Program-made: the position numbers and the translations under genes | Shown: piece by piece, positions 35,365 through 44,251 of the stretch | Position numbering within the stretch: the first letter of the stretch is position 1 | How the letters are laid out: each line of letters begins with the position of its first letter | Assembly (NCBI RefSeq): GCF_016464385.1 | Contig: NZ_JADMLH010000010.1 | Span: forward strand, 276,344 to 340,343 | Direction: 5' to 3' | DNA: 64,000 bases | Source: Nucisporomicrobium flavum | GTDB lineage: Bacteria; Actinomycetota; Actinomycetes; Mycobacteriales; Micromonosporaceae | Notes under the pieces: generated by a model | Seen by the model: the letters and a program-made list of their open reading frames with translations, nothing else | The model's database searches: none | What the model was told of the DNA's origin: nothing

Positions 35365-38300
35365 TCAGGGCCGGGTACGCCGCCGTGCGCCACCGCGCCG
35401 CGAGCGACGCCGTCCGCCGGTGCCCGCACCGACCGACCCGTCGTCGTCCTCGTCGTCGTCGGCCGCGTCCGGGTCGTCCGCGCCCGTCAACTGCAGCGGC
35501 TCCGTGCCGTCGGCCTCGTACCGCGACAGGTCGTAGCCGCTGATGTCGTAGTCGTCGTCATCGTCGTCCGAGGAGACCTTCGGCGCGGGACTGATCACAC
35601 CCGAGCCGGCCGCGACGATCCCCGAGCCGGCCGGGGGCAGCCCCGCCGTCTCGGCCGCCGGGTCCTCGGCCACCGCGTGCGCGGTGACCGGCTGCTCCGC
35701 GATCGGCTCCTCGGCCGCCACGACCTCGGGCTCGACGGGGGCCTGCTCGCCGCCACCGCCGCGACGGCGCCGCGACTTGGCGGGCTGAGCCGGGGCCTCC
35801 GTCCGCGCAGCCGCCGCGACAGCCTTCACCTGGGTGCCCGCGCCCGTACCGGCCGACCGCTTCTCCGGCACCGGCTCGGTGTGGATGATCACGCCGCGGC
35901 CCTTGCAGTGTTCGCAGGTCTCGCTGAACGCCTCGAGCAGCCCGGCGCCGATGCGCTTGCGGGTCATCTGCACGAGTCCCAGCGAGGTGATCTCGGTGAC
36001 CTGGTGCTTCGTCCGGTCCCGGCCCAGGCACTCGGTGAGCCGCCGCAGCACCAGCTCGCGGTTGCTCTCCAGCACCATGTCGATGAAGTCGATCACCACG
36101 ATGCCGCCGATGTCGCGCAGCCGCAGCTGCCGGACGATCTCCTCGGCCGCCTCGAGGTTGTTGCGGGTGACCGTCTCCTCGAGGTTGCCGCCGGCGCCCG
36201 TGTACTTGCCGGTGTTCACGTCGACGACGGTCATCGCCTCGGTACGGTCGAAGACCAGGTGGCCGCCCGAGGGCAGGAACACCTTGCGGTCCAGGCCCTT
36301 GAGGATCTGCTCGTCGATGCGCTTGTCCGCGAACACGTCGCCCCCGCCGGTGTAGCGGTGCATCCGCTCGACCAGGTCGGGCGAGACGGAGTTCAGGTAG
36401 TTCTCCAGCTCGCCGTACGCCTGGTCGCCCTGCACGATCAGCTCGCGGAAGTCCTCGTTGAAGAGGTCGCGGACGACGCGGATGACCAGGTCGGGCTCCT
36501 CGGAGAGCGGGCGCGGCGCGGCACCCTCGGCCGCCTTCGCCTGGATCTCCTCCCACTGCGCCTGCAGCCGCTTGACGTCGCGGGCCAGCTCGTCCTCGCT
36601 GGCGCCCTCGGCCGCCGTGCGCACGATCACGCCGGCGCCGTCCGGGACCAGCTTCTTCAGCACGTCACGCAGCCGCTTGCGCTCGTTGTCGGGCAGCTTG
36701 CGGCTGATGCCGGAGGCGTTCCCGTTCGGTACGTACACCAGGTGCCGGCCGGAGAGCGCGATGTGGCTGCTCAGCCGTGCGCCCTTGTGCCCGATCGGGT
36801 CCTTGGTGACCTGGACCAGCACGGAGTCGCCGGAGCGCAGCGCCTGCTCGATCGAGCGTGCCCGCCCCTCGAGCCCGGTGGCGTCCCAGTTGACCTCGCC
36901 GGCGTAGAGGACGGCGTTACGCCCCCGGCCGACGTCGACGAACGCGGCCTCCATGCTCGGCAGCACGTTCTGCACCTTGCCGAGGTACACGTTGCCGACC
37001 ATGGTGCCGGAGGTGGACCGGGACACGTAGTGCTCGACCAGGACGCCGTCCTCGAGCACGGCGATCTGCGTCCGGTCGGGCTTCTGCCGGACGACCATGA
37101 CCCGGTCGACGGCCTCGCGGCGGGCCAGGAACTCCGACTCGCTCAGGATCGGCGGGCGGGTCCGGCGCTGCTCGCGGCCGTCCCGGCGGCGCTGCCGCTT
37201 CGCCTCCAGGCGCGTGGAGCCGGAGACGCCCTGCACCTCGTCGCTGCGGCGCGGCTCGCGCACCCGCACGACCGTGTGCACGCCGTCCTCGACCCCGCCG
37301 GACTCGGCGTCGCCCGAACCCTTGCGGCGCCGGCGCCGGCGGCGGCGGGTGACCCCGTCGCCCTCCTCGGCGTCGTCCTCGTCACCCTCGGCCTCGGCGG
37401 CGTCCTCGGGCTGCTCGGCGGCGCCGTCATCCTCGTCGGCCTCGTCGGACGGGCCCTTGCCGCGCCCGCGTCCCCGGCGTCCCCGGCGACGCCGGCGGCG
37501 GCCGGCGCTGTCCTCGTCGTCATCGTCCTCGTCGGCGCCGTCCTCGATGTCGTCCGCGGTCTCGTCGGTCTCCTCGAGCACGGGAGCCTCGACGGCCTCG
37601 ACGGCGGTCGTCTCCTCGGCCTCGGCCGCGGCGCCACCCCGGCGGCGACGCCGGCTCTTGCGGACGCCCTCGGCGGGCTCCTCCGCAGCGTCGGGAGCCA
37701 CGAGCTCGGCGACGGCCTCGGTGGTCTCGGCGACCGGCTCGACTGCGGAAGCGGCGGCTCCGCGCCGGGTGCGGCGGGTCGTCGGCGCGGGCTCGGCCTC
37801 CGGGTCCGGCGGCATGAACAGCACGGCGGGCGGCAAGGCGGCCTTCCGGCCACGGCGCGGCTTCGGCTCCTCCTCGACGAAGTCGTCGTCGAGCGGCAAC
37901 ACCCCGATGACGGGTACGCCGGCAGCAGCGTCCTGAGCGGTCTCGTCCTCGTCCTCGACGACCGGCTCCTCGACAGCGGGAACCGGGACCGGCGTGGACA
38001 CGGCCGACGTGGACACGGCCGGCGTCTCGTCCAGGGATGCGGCCGGCGGCTCGGCGGGCGCGGCGGCCGGCGCGGCCTTCTTGCGCGCCCGGCTCCGGGT
38101 GGCCTTCACGGGCGCGACCGGCTCGGCATCGCTGAGCAGGCTCTCCGCAACGGCGGCGGGCTCCTCCGCCAGGGCCTCCGCAGCAGCCGGGGCGGCCTTC
38201 TTGCGCGCCCGGCTCCGGGTGGCCTTCACCGGGGGTGTCGCAGCGGTCTCCGCCGCGGCGACGGCGTCGCCGGCGTTGGCCGCCTCGTCGGCGGCGCCGG

Positions 38301-38454
38301 GCTCCGCGCCGGGCGCGTCCACCGGCACAGCCGGCGGCGTGGCCTTGCGACGCGGGGCGCGGGTGCGGCGCGCGGGTGCAGCGGTCTCGGCGGCTTCAAC
38401 GGTGGGAGGCGTTGCCTCGTCCCGTTCACCGCCCTGTGGCTCGTTATCGAGCAT
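35365..38454 (-). CDS. rne: Ribonuclease E/G
   Basis: A 1,029-residue endoribonuclease for RNA decay and rRNA processing. The catalytic half (about 410-850) has the S1 RNA-binding domain (MVGNVYLGKVQNVLPSMEAAFVDVG as separate motifs NVYLGKV and AAFVDVG), the DNase I-like catalytic core with the metal-binding Asp pair in VVDVNTGKYTG and GIVVIDFIDM, and the zinc-link CEHCKGRG. Flanking it are a 400-residue acidic/basic low-complexity N-terminal extension and a 170-residue disordered C-terminus ending in RRSRRGGARRRTR. The extension contains a 38-base exact DNA duplication (38072-38109 and 38192-38229). ATG at 38454 is likely; upstream in-frame codons lack family residues. Confidence 0.95.
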   Translation of the reverse strand: MLDNEPQGGERDEATPPTVEAAETAAPARRTRAPRRKATPPAVPVDAPGAEPGAADEAANAGDAVAAAETAATPPVKATRSRARKKAAPAAAEALAEEPAAVAESLLSDAEPVAPVKATRSRARKKAAPAAAPAEPPAASLDETPAVSTSAVSTPVPVPAVEEPVVEDEDETAQDAAAGVPVIGVLPLDDDFVEEEPKPRRGRKAALPPAVLFMPPDPEAEPAPTTRRTRRGAAASAVEPVAETTEAVAELVAPDAAEEPAEGVRKSRRRRRGGAAAEAEETTAVEAVEAPVLEETDETADDIEDGADEDDDDEDSAGRRRRRRGRRGRGRGKGPSDEADEDDGAAEQPEDAAEAEGDEDDAEEGDGVTRRRRRRRRKGSGDAESGGVEDGVHTVVRVREPRRSDEVQGVSGSTRLEAKRQRRRDGREQRRTRPPILSESEFLARREAVDRVMVVRQKPDRTQIAVLEDGVLVEHYVSRSTSGTMVGNVYLGKVQNVLPSMEAAFVDVGRGRNAVLYAGEVNWDATGLEGRARSIEQALRSGDSVLVQVTKDPIGHKGARLSSHIALSGRHLVYVPNGNASGISRKLPDNERKRLRDVLKKLVPDGAGVIVRTAAEGASEDELARDVKRLQAQWEEIQAKAAEGAAPRPLSEEPDLVIRVVRDLFNEDFRELIVQGDQAYGELENYLNSVSPDLVERMHRYTGGGDVFADKRIDEQILKGLDRKVFLPSGGHLVFDRTEAMTVVDVNTGKYTGAGGNLEETVTRNNLEAAEEIVRQLRLRDIGGIVVIDFIDMVLESNRELVLRRLTECLGRDRTKHQVTEITSLGLVQMTRKRIGAGLLEAFSETCEHCKGRGVIIHTEPVPEKRSAGTGAGTQVKAVAAAARTEAPAQPAKSRRRRGGGGEQAPVEPEVVAAEEPIAEQPVTAHAVAEDPAAETAGLPPAGSGIVAAGSGVISPAPKVSSDDDDDDYDISGYDLSRYEADGTEPLQLTGADDPDAADDDEDDDGSVGAGTGGRRRSRRGGARRRTRP

Positions 38455-38583
38455 CGGGCGCTCTCCAGTTCTGGCGGCCCCGGGCGCGGGTGAGCGCTGC
38501 CACGCAGGGTCGCCGCAAGTTTTTCGGTCCCGGCCGTCGGACGGGCTTCCGAAGTCTGCCAACGCGGGCGCCGGCCGAACCGG

Positions 38584-39357
38584 TCAACGCCCTCCGATGG
38601 GTGCGTCCTCGCGATCCGCGTCCAACGGATCGACGATCTCCCCCTGCGGGGTGAGCGAACCCTGGGCCAGCCGGGTCACCCGTGGGGGCACCGGCGGCTC
38701 CAGGCCGGCCACCACATGCAGGCCGGACAAGACGTCATCGGGCCGTACGGCGGGCGTGACCTGCCGCACGACAAGGTCGATTATCGCACACCGTGCCGCC
38801 CCGGCCCCGGAAGGTGCGCCAGACTGCTCGGTCACAGCGAAGAACGCAACTGCATTTCGGGCGTCGAACGAGCGCCGTCCCTGCTTCGTCATGCGCTCGA
38901 CCAGCACTTCCTCGGCCGCGAGGAACGCCCGGACGGCCTCGGCCGCCACCGCGGGCTCGACCTCGGGAAGCTCGATCAGCCACCGGGACGCGTCGATCCG
39001 GTCGGCCAGGCTGCCCTCGCGCGCCACCACGGCGTCAAGGACGTCCAGGCCCGGGGAGAGCGCCGCGTCCAGCGCCACGCGCAGCTGCTGCGGGTCCACC
39101 TCGGCCTGCAGCCCGATCTCCAGGTACTCCGCCTCGCTCCCGACGCCGGTCGGCGCGGCACTCGCGTACGAGATCTTGGGGTGCGGGGTGAAGCCCTGGG
39201 AGAACGCGATCGGGACCGCGGCACGCCGCAGGGCCCGCTCGAAGGCTCGCGCGAAGTCGCGGTGCGAGGTGAAACGCAGCGGGCCGCGCTTCGCGTAGCG
39301 CAGGCGGATCCGCTGGACGACGGGCGCCTGACCGCCGACGGGCTGGTTCTTGGCCAT
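38584..39357 (-). CDS. TIGR03936/DUF2344 family protein
   Basis: A 257-residue protein with the diagnostic IRLRYAKRGPLRFTSHRDFARAFERALRR start (as the RGPLRFTSHRD and FERALRR motifs), then PIAFSQGFTPHPKISYA and GSEAEYLEI. The family always accompanies a B12-binding-domain-like radical SAM protein, here directly upstream with a 2-base gap, and usually RNase E/G downstream, as here. Fusions of the two are known, so they probably act as one enzyme, perhaps in rRNA or tRNA modification; the reaction is unknown. Confidence 0.95.
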   Translation of the reverse strand: MAKNQPVGGQAPVVQRIRLRYAKRGPLRFTSHRDFARAFERALRRAAVPIAFSQGFTPHPKISYASAAPTGVGSEAEYLEIGLQAEVDPQQLRVALDAALSPGLDVLDAVVAREGSLADRIDASRWLIELPEVEPAVAAEAVRAFLAAEEVLVERMTKQGRRSFDARNAVAFFAVTEQSGAPSGAGAARCAIIDLVVRQVTPAVRPDDVLSGLHVVAGLEPPVPPRVTRLAQGSLTPQGEIVDPLDADREDAPIGGR

Positions 39358-39359
39358 GG

Positions 39360-41303
39360 CTAGACGGGTACTCGCAGACTGTTCACGGGGGTCAGGGGCA
39401 GCAGCTTCTTGCCGGTGGGGCCGATCTGGATCTCGGTGTCCATCGCCGGGCACACGCCGCAGTCGAAGCACGGGGTCCAGCGGCAGTCGTCCTGCTCGTA
39501 CTCGCCGAGCGAGTCCTGCCAGTCCTGCCAGAGCCAGTCCTTGTCCAGACCCGAGTCCAGGTGGTCCCAGGGCAGCACCTCGAGCTGGTCACGCTCGCGG
39601 GTCGTGTACCAGTCGAGGTCGACGCCGAAGCCGGGGAGCACCTCGGCGCAGGCCTCGACCCAGCGGGTGTACGAGAAGTGCTCGGACCAGCCGTCGAAAC
39701 GCCCGCCTTTGTCCCAGACGCGCCGGATGACCTTGCCGACCCGGCGGTCGCCGCGGGAGAGCAGGCCCTCGATCAGTGACGGCTCGCCGTCGTGGTAGCG
39801 GTAGCCGATCGCCCGGCCCAGCGACCGGTCGCTGTTGATCTCCTGCTTGAGCAGCCGGAGCCGGTTGTCGATGACCTCCGGGCGCTCCATGGCGGCCCAC
39901 TGGAACGGGGTGTGCGGCTTCGGCACGAACCCGCCGATCGAGACCGTGCAGCGGATGTCCTTGGTACCCGCGGCGGCCCGGCCGGCCCGGATCACCTCGT
40001 GCGCCATGTGCGCGATCTCGAGCACGTCCTCGTCGGTCTCGGTGGGCAGGCCGCACATGAAGTACAGCTTCACCTGCCGCCACCCGTTCGAGTACGCGGT
40101 GACGACCGTCCGGATCAGGTCCTCCTTGGTCACCATCTTGTTGATGACCTTGCGGATCCGCTCGGAGCCGCCCTCGGGCGCGAACGTGAGGCCGGTGCGC
40201 CGACCGTTGCGGGACAGCTCCTGCGCCAGGTCGATGTTGAAGGCGTCGACCCGGGTGGACGGCAGCGACAGCGAGACGTTGGTGTCGGCGTACTGCTGGG
40301 CCAGGCCCGAGCACATGTCGCCGATCTCGGAGTGGTCGGCGCTGGACAGCGAGAGCAGGCCGACCTCGGAGAAGCCGGAGAACTCCAGGCCCTCCTTCAC
40401 CATCTGCCCCACGGTGGTGATCGACCGCTCGCGTACCGGGCGGGTGATCATGCCGGCCTGGCAGAACCGGCAGCCCCGGGTGCAGCCGCGGAAGATCTCC
40501 ACGGCGTACCGCTCGTGGACCGTCTCGGCGAGCGGAACCAGCGGCTTCTTCGGGTACGGCCAGGCGTCCAGGTCCATGGTCGTGCGCTTGGCCACCCGGA
40601 ACGGCACGTCCGGACGGTTCGGCACGACGCGCTGGATCCGGCCGTCCGGCAGGTAGTCGACGTCGTAGAAGCGCGGCACGTAGATGCTCTCCGTACGCGC
40701 GAGGCGCAGCAGCAGCTCCTCACGACCACCGGGGCAGCCCTCGGCCTTCCACTCCCGGATGATGCCGGTGATCTCGAGGACCGCCTCCTCGCCGTCGCCG
40801 AGCACCGCGGCGTCGATGAAGTCGGCGATCGGCTCCGGGTTGAAGGACGCGTGCCCGCCGGCGAGCACGATCGGGTCGTCGTCGCCCCGGTCGGCGGCGT
40901 CCAGCGGGATGCCGGCCAGGTCCAGGGCGGAGAGCATGTTGGTGTAGCCGAGCTCGGTCGCGAACGAGATGCCGAGCACGTCGAACGCCTTCACCGGGCG
41001 GTGCGCGTCGACCGTGAACTGCGGGACGCCCCGCTCCTTCATCAGCGCCTCGAGGTCCGGCCAGACCGCGTACGTCCGCTCGGCCAGCACGTCGGGCTGC
41101 TCGTTGAGCACCTCGTACAGGATCTGCACGCCCTGGTTGGGCAGGCCCACCTCGTACGCGTCCGGGTACATCAGCGCCCAGCGCACGGTGGTCGCGTCCC
41201 AGTCCTTGACGACGGCGCCGAGCTCGCCGCCCACGTACTGGATCGGCTTACTGACCCGGGGCAGCAACTGCTCGAGCTGAGGAAAGACCGAAGCGATACT
41301 CAT
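39360..41303 (-). CDS. TIGR03960-family B12-binding-like radical SAM protein
   Basis: A 647-residue enzyme. The N-terminal 230 residues resemble a cobalamin-binding fold (RWALMYPDAYEVGLPNQGVQILYEVLN, AVWPDLEAL, VLGISFATELGYTN). The radical SAM core has the 4Fe-4S cysteines in RGCTRGCRFCQAG. The C-terminal part includes TGLTFAPEGGSERIRKVINK, KLYFMCGLPTETDEDV and a cysteine-rich ending ECxPCFDCGVCPAMDTE-type cluster (CRWTPCFDCGVCP). It is probably a methyl- or methylthio-type transferase, with an unknown substrate. The partner DUF2344 gene follows after 2 bases. Confidence 0.95.
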   Translation of the reverse strand: MSIASVFPQLEQLLPRVSKPIQYVGGELGAVVKDWDATTVRWALMYPDAYEVGLPNQGVQILYEVLNEQPDVLAERTYAVWPDLEALMKERGVPQFTVDAHRPVKAFDVLGISFATELGYTNMLSALDLAGIPLDAADRGDDDPIVLAGGHASFNPEPIADFIDAAVLGDGEEAVLEITGIIREWKAEGCPGGREELLLRLARTESIYVPRFYDVDYLPDGRIQRVVPNRPDVPFRVAKRTTMDLDAWPYPKKPLVPLAETVHERYAVEIFRGCTRGCRFCQAGMITRPVRERSITTVGQMVKEGLEFSGFSEVGLLSLSSADHSEIGDMCSGLAQQYADTNVSLSLPSTRVDAFNIDLAQELSRNGRRTGLTFAPEGGSERIRKVINKMVTKEDLIRTVVTAYSNGWRQVKLYFMCGLPTETDEDVLEIAHMAHEVIRAGRAAAGTKDIRCTVSIGGFVPKPHTPFQWAAMERPEVIDNRLRLLKQEINSDRSLGRAIGYRYHDGEPSLIEGLLSRGDRRVGKVIRRVWDKGGRFDGWSEHFSYTRWVEACAEVLPGFGVDLDWYTTRERDQLEVLPWDHLDSGLDKDWLWQDWQDSLGEYEQDDCRWTPCFDCGVCPAMDTEIQIGPTGKKLLPLTPVNSLRVPV

Positions 41304-41403
41304 GCCACGGCCTCGCTTCGCTCCCCCGCGCCATGAGGCACGAGCGCACTGAGTTGACTGATTCGCTCGCGTTGCTCGCTCATGGGCATCCAGCGTACGC
41401 GGG

Positions 41404-41748
41404 CTAGCGGTTCACCTCTTCCGCGGCCTGGCGCAGGTTCGTGGCCAGAAGATCATCTCGGAACGCGCACAGCTGAAGCGTCATCCGGGCCGGCCCCGAC
41501 TCGCCCACCACCAGCCGGATCGGGGTGCCGTTGCGATCCAGGTCACCCACGAGCGAGTCGAGCAGCCGCACGCCCGCGCTGTCCAGGAACGAGACGGCGG
41601 TCAGGTCGATGAGCACCGCGCCGGCCCGGCCGGTGTGCCGCACGATCTCGCGGCCGATCGCCGGGGCGTTCGCCAGGTCGATCTCACCCGTGAGGCGGAC
41701 CACCGCGGCGTCGCCAACCTTCGCGAAGGTCACCCACTGGTCGGTCAT
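41404..41748 (-). CDS. STAS-domain anti-sigma factor antagonist (RsbV/SpoIIAA-like)
   Basis: A 114-residue single-domain protein. Key segments are VVRLTGEIDLANAPAIGREI and VLIDLTAVSFLDSAGVRLLDSL; the Ser in FLDSAGV is the usual phosphorylation site. Its ATG overlaps the stop of the upstream phosphatase/kinase gene as ATGA, so the two are made together. Family knowledge says the unphosphorylated form binds a HATPase-type anti-sigma kinase and frees a sigma factor or other partner. No sigma factor gene is adjacent. Confidence 0.94.
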   Translation of the reverse strand: MTDQWVTFAKVGDAAVVRLTGEIDLANAPAIGREIVRHTGRAGAVLIDLTAVSFLDSAGVRLLDSLVGDLDRNGTPIRLVVGESGPARMTLQLCAFRDDLLATNLRQAAEEVNR

Positions 41749-44246
41749 CGCGCCTCTCCGCGGGAACGCCGCATGGTCACTGTCGTGCCGTCCGTACGGT
41801 CGAATGTCACGTCGTCCATCACCTGGTGGATCAGTTGCAGGCCGCGCCCGCGGGACAGGTCGGCGCCCGCCGCCTGCCAGTCGCCGCGATCGGTCACGCG
41901 GATCTCGACGGCCTCCTCGGAGATCGTCGCGGTGACGTCGACGATGCCGAACGGGTCGTTGCGGTAGCCGTGCTCGATGGCGTTCGCGACCGCCTCCGAG
42001 CCGGCCAGCAGCACCGCCTGGGTGCACTCCTCGTCGAGGCCGTGCGACAGGAGCCAGCCGCGCAGATCCTTGCGGAGCAGCGCTATCTGCACCGGGTCGG
42101 CGCCGATGGAGCGCTCCAGCCGGTCCTCGGTGCCGATCGCCAGGCAGAGCAGGCAGACGTCGTCGCCGTGCTCGCGGCCGACAAGGCTCTGCGCCAGGCC
42201 GGCGGTGAGGCCGGGCAGCGGGGCGTCGCGCCGGCCCGCGTACGCCCGGGCCAGCATCTCGAAGCCGGCGTCGATACGGCGGTTCCGGCGCTCGATCAGC
42301 CCGTCGGTGTAGAGCAGCACCCTGGTGCCGGCCGCCAGCGGCGTACGGTGCTCGATGCGCGTCCGGCGCCCGGCGTGCGAGCCGAGCGCACCGGAACGGC
42401 CGTCGAGCAGGTAGCGCGGGGAGCCACCCGGCTCGGCGAGCAGCGGCGGCAGATGCCCCGCGCAGGCGTACGTCATCTCGCGGGTGCTCAGGTCGACCTC
42501 GGCGTACGCGACTGTGGCCATGCGCGCCGACTCGACCCGTTCGACGAACCGGTCCAGGCGTTCCAGCAGCCGGGCCGGGCCGGCCTCCGCCGAGGCGAGG
42601 GCGCGGATCGCGCTGCGCAGCTGGCCCATGGTGGTGGCCGCGTCGATGCCCCGCCCGACCACGTCGCCGACGACCACGGCCAGCTTGTCCGGGGTGATCA
42701 GGAACGCGTCGAACCAGTCACCGCCGACCTCGAGATCGTGGGCGGCCGCCTGGTAGTGGGTCTCGACGGCGAAACGCGGGTCGCTCGGCACGTCGCCGGC
42801 GAGCAGGCTGCGCTGCAGCGTCCGGGCGATGGCCCGTTCCTGCTCGTAGAGCCGGGCGTTCTCCAGCGCGAGCGCGGCGCGGTCGGCCAGGTCGGTGAGG
42901 AAGGCGGTCTCCTCGGCGGTACGCCGGCCCGCGGCCGACCGCAGCGCGAGGGTGCCCAGCACCTTGCCGCCCACGCTCAGCGGCAGCACGGCGCAGTCGA
43001 GGCCGGCGCCGGGCTCGGCGAACTCGGCCTTGCCGTTGGCCACGACCAGGGCGGTCCGCTCCGCGAGCCGGTCCGGGTCGGGCTCGGGACCGCCGGCGTC
43101 GGCGACCAGGCCGGCCGGGCCGATCTGCAGGCGTACGGCGGCCCACTCGGCGATCTCGGGGACCAGCCGCTCGGCCAGGCGCCGGGCCCGGGGCATGAGC
43201 CGCTGCAACTCCTCGAGGGAGCGGGTGGTCTCGGCGAGGAACGTGGCGCGCGCCTCGCGGCGGCGGGCGGCGTCGTAGAGGCGGGCACGGTCCAGCGCCT
43301 GCCCGACCTGATGGCCCAGGAGCCGGACGACGCGCAGCTCGCTGTCGCTGAGCTCGCGCTCCTCGGTGAAGCCGAAGCAGAGCACGCCGAGCACCTCGGC
43401 GCCGATCGCCTCACCCGCGAGGCCGGCCGTGAGCGGAAGCATCACCGCCGTCCGGTATCCGGCCGGGCGCATGGCCTCCCCGAGTACCGGGAAGTGTTCC
43501 TCCGCCTCCGCGATCGAGCCGAAGACGTGCAGGTCGCCGCGGCGGGCGACCTCGGCGACCGGGTTCGGCGAGCCGAGCGGGATGTCGGGGTACTCGATGG
43601 CCTCGGGCCGGCTGCCGGCCAGCGCGATGAGCTGGTCGCTGTCGGCGTCGACGAGCCACACGCTGCTGCCCGCGGCGCCGAACGCCGCGGCGGGCGCCCC
43701 GATCACCGCCTCGGCGACCTCGGCGGCCGTGGGCGCGGCGGCCAGGTCGGCGACGACCTGCTGCAGCGCGCGGACGCGCTTCTCGGACGCCTCGGCCGCC
43801 CGCCGGGCGGTGAGCAGCTCCCGCTCGTACTGCCGGCGGTCGGTGGCTTTGAAGATCATGGTCCGCACCACCCGCGGCAGGCCGGCGGGGTCGCGGCCGA
43901 GCGCCGCGTTGACCAGGATGGGCAGCTGGGTGCCGTCCGCACAGATCAGCTCCAGCGCCAGCTCGTGGACGCCGTCCTGCATGGCCAGCAGCGGCGCGTA
44001 GTGCGTCTCGTAGAAGATCCGGTCGCCGGCGCCGAGCAGGTCACGGAACCGCCGCCGGCCGACCAGCTCGGCGCGGTCGTAGCCGGACCAGGCCAGGAAC
44101 GTCCTGTTGACCCGGACGATCGTGCCGTCCGGCAGGGTCGTCAGGTAGCCGCACGGCGCGTTCTCGTAGAGGTCCCCGGGCTCCTCCTCCCAGGGCACCC
44201 GCAGGTCCTGCGTCACGTCCGGCCCACCACCGCCGTTCTCCGTCAT
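41745..44246 (-). CDS. PAS-GAF-GAF-PP2C phosphatase fused to HATPase kinase (RsbP/RsbW-like)
   Basis: An 833-residue soluble regulator. Approximate order: PAS 25-145 (LYENAPCGYLTTLPDGTIVRVN as the ENAPCGYLTTLPDG motif), GAF 165-310, second GAF 325-465 and PP2C/SpoIIE phosphatase 480-690 (VGGDWFDAF, VVGDVVGRGIDAA, LYTDGLIERR; the Asp residues are metal ligands). Last is a HATPase domain 700-833 (EAVANAIEHGYR, RGRGLQLIHQVMDD). It joins in one chain the phosphatase that activates a STAS antagonist and the kinase that inactivates it. An RsbQ-like gene lies 5 bases upstream and a STAS gene overlaps downstream. ATG at 44246 is chosen; the frame extends to 44948 over the hydrolase gene and is spurious there. 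Confidence 0.93.
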   Translation of the reverse strand: MTENGGGGPDVTQDLRVPWEEEPGDLYENAPCGYLTTLPDGTIVRVNRTFLAWSGYDRAELVGRRRFRDLLGAGDRIFYETHYAPLLAMQDGVHELALELICADGTQLPILVNAALGRDPAGLPRVVRTMIFKATDRRQYERELLTARRAAEASEKRVRALQQVVADLAAAPTAAEVAEAVIGAPAAAFGAAGSSVWLVDADSDQLIALAGSRPEAIEYPDIPLGSPNPVAEVARRGDLHVFGSIAEAEEHFPVLGEAMRPAGYRTAVMLPLTAGLAGEAIGAEVLGVLCFGFTEERELSDSELRVVRLLGHQVGQALDRARLYDAARRREARATFLAETTRSLEELQRLMPRARRLAERLVPEIAEWAAVRLQIGPAGLVADAGGPEPDPDRLAERTALVVANGKAEFAEPGAGLDCAVLPLSVGGKVLGTLALRSAAGRRTAEETAFLTDLADRAALALENARLYEQERAIARTLQRSLLAGDVPSDPRFAVETHYQAAAHDLEVGGDWFDAFLITPDKLAVVVGDVVGRGIDAATTMGQLRSAIRALASAEAGPARLLERLDRFVERVESARMATVAYAEVDLSTREMTYACAGHLPPLLAEPGGSPRYLLDGRSGALGSHAGRRTRIEHRTPLAAGTRVLLYTDGLIERRNRRIDAGFEMLARAYAGRRDAPLPGLTAGLAQSLVGREHGDDVCLLCLAIGTEDRLERSIGADPVQIALLRKDLRGWLLSHGLDEECTQAVLLAGSEAVANAIEHGYRNDPFGIVDVTATISEEAVEIRVTDRGDWQAAGADLSRGRGLQLIHQVMDDVTFDRTDGTTVTMRRSRGEAR

Positions 44247-44251
44247 GAATC

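Noticed and set aside
34909..38493. A 1,194-codon plus-strand frame over the RNase E/G gene
   Set aside because: Antisense shadow; the minus strand carries all RNase E catalytic motifs.
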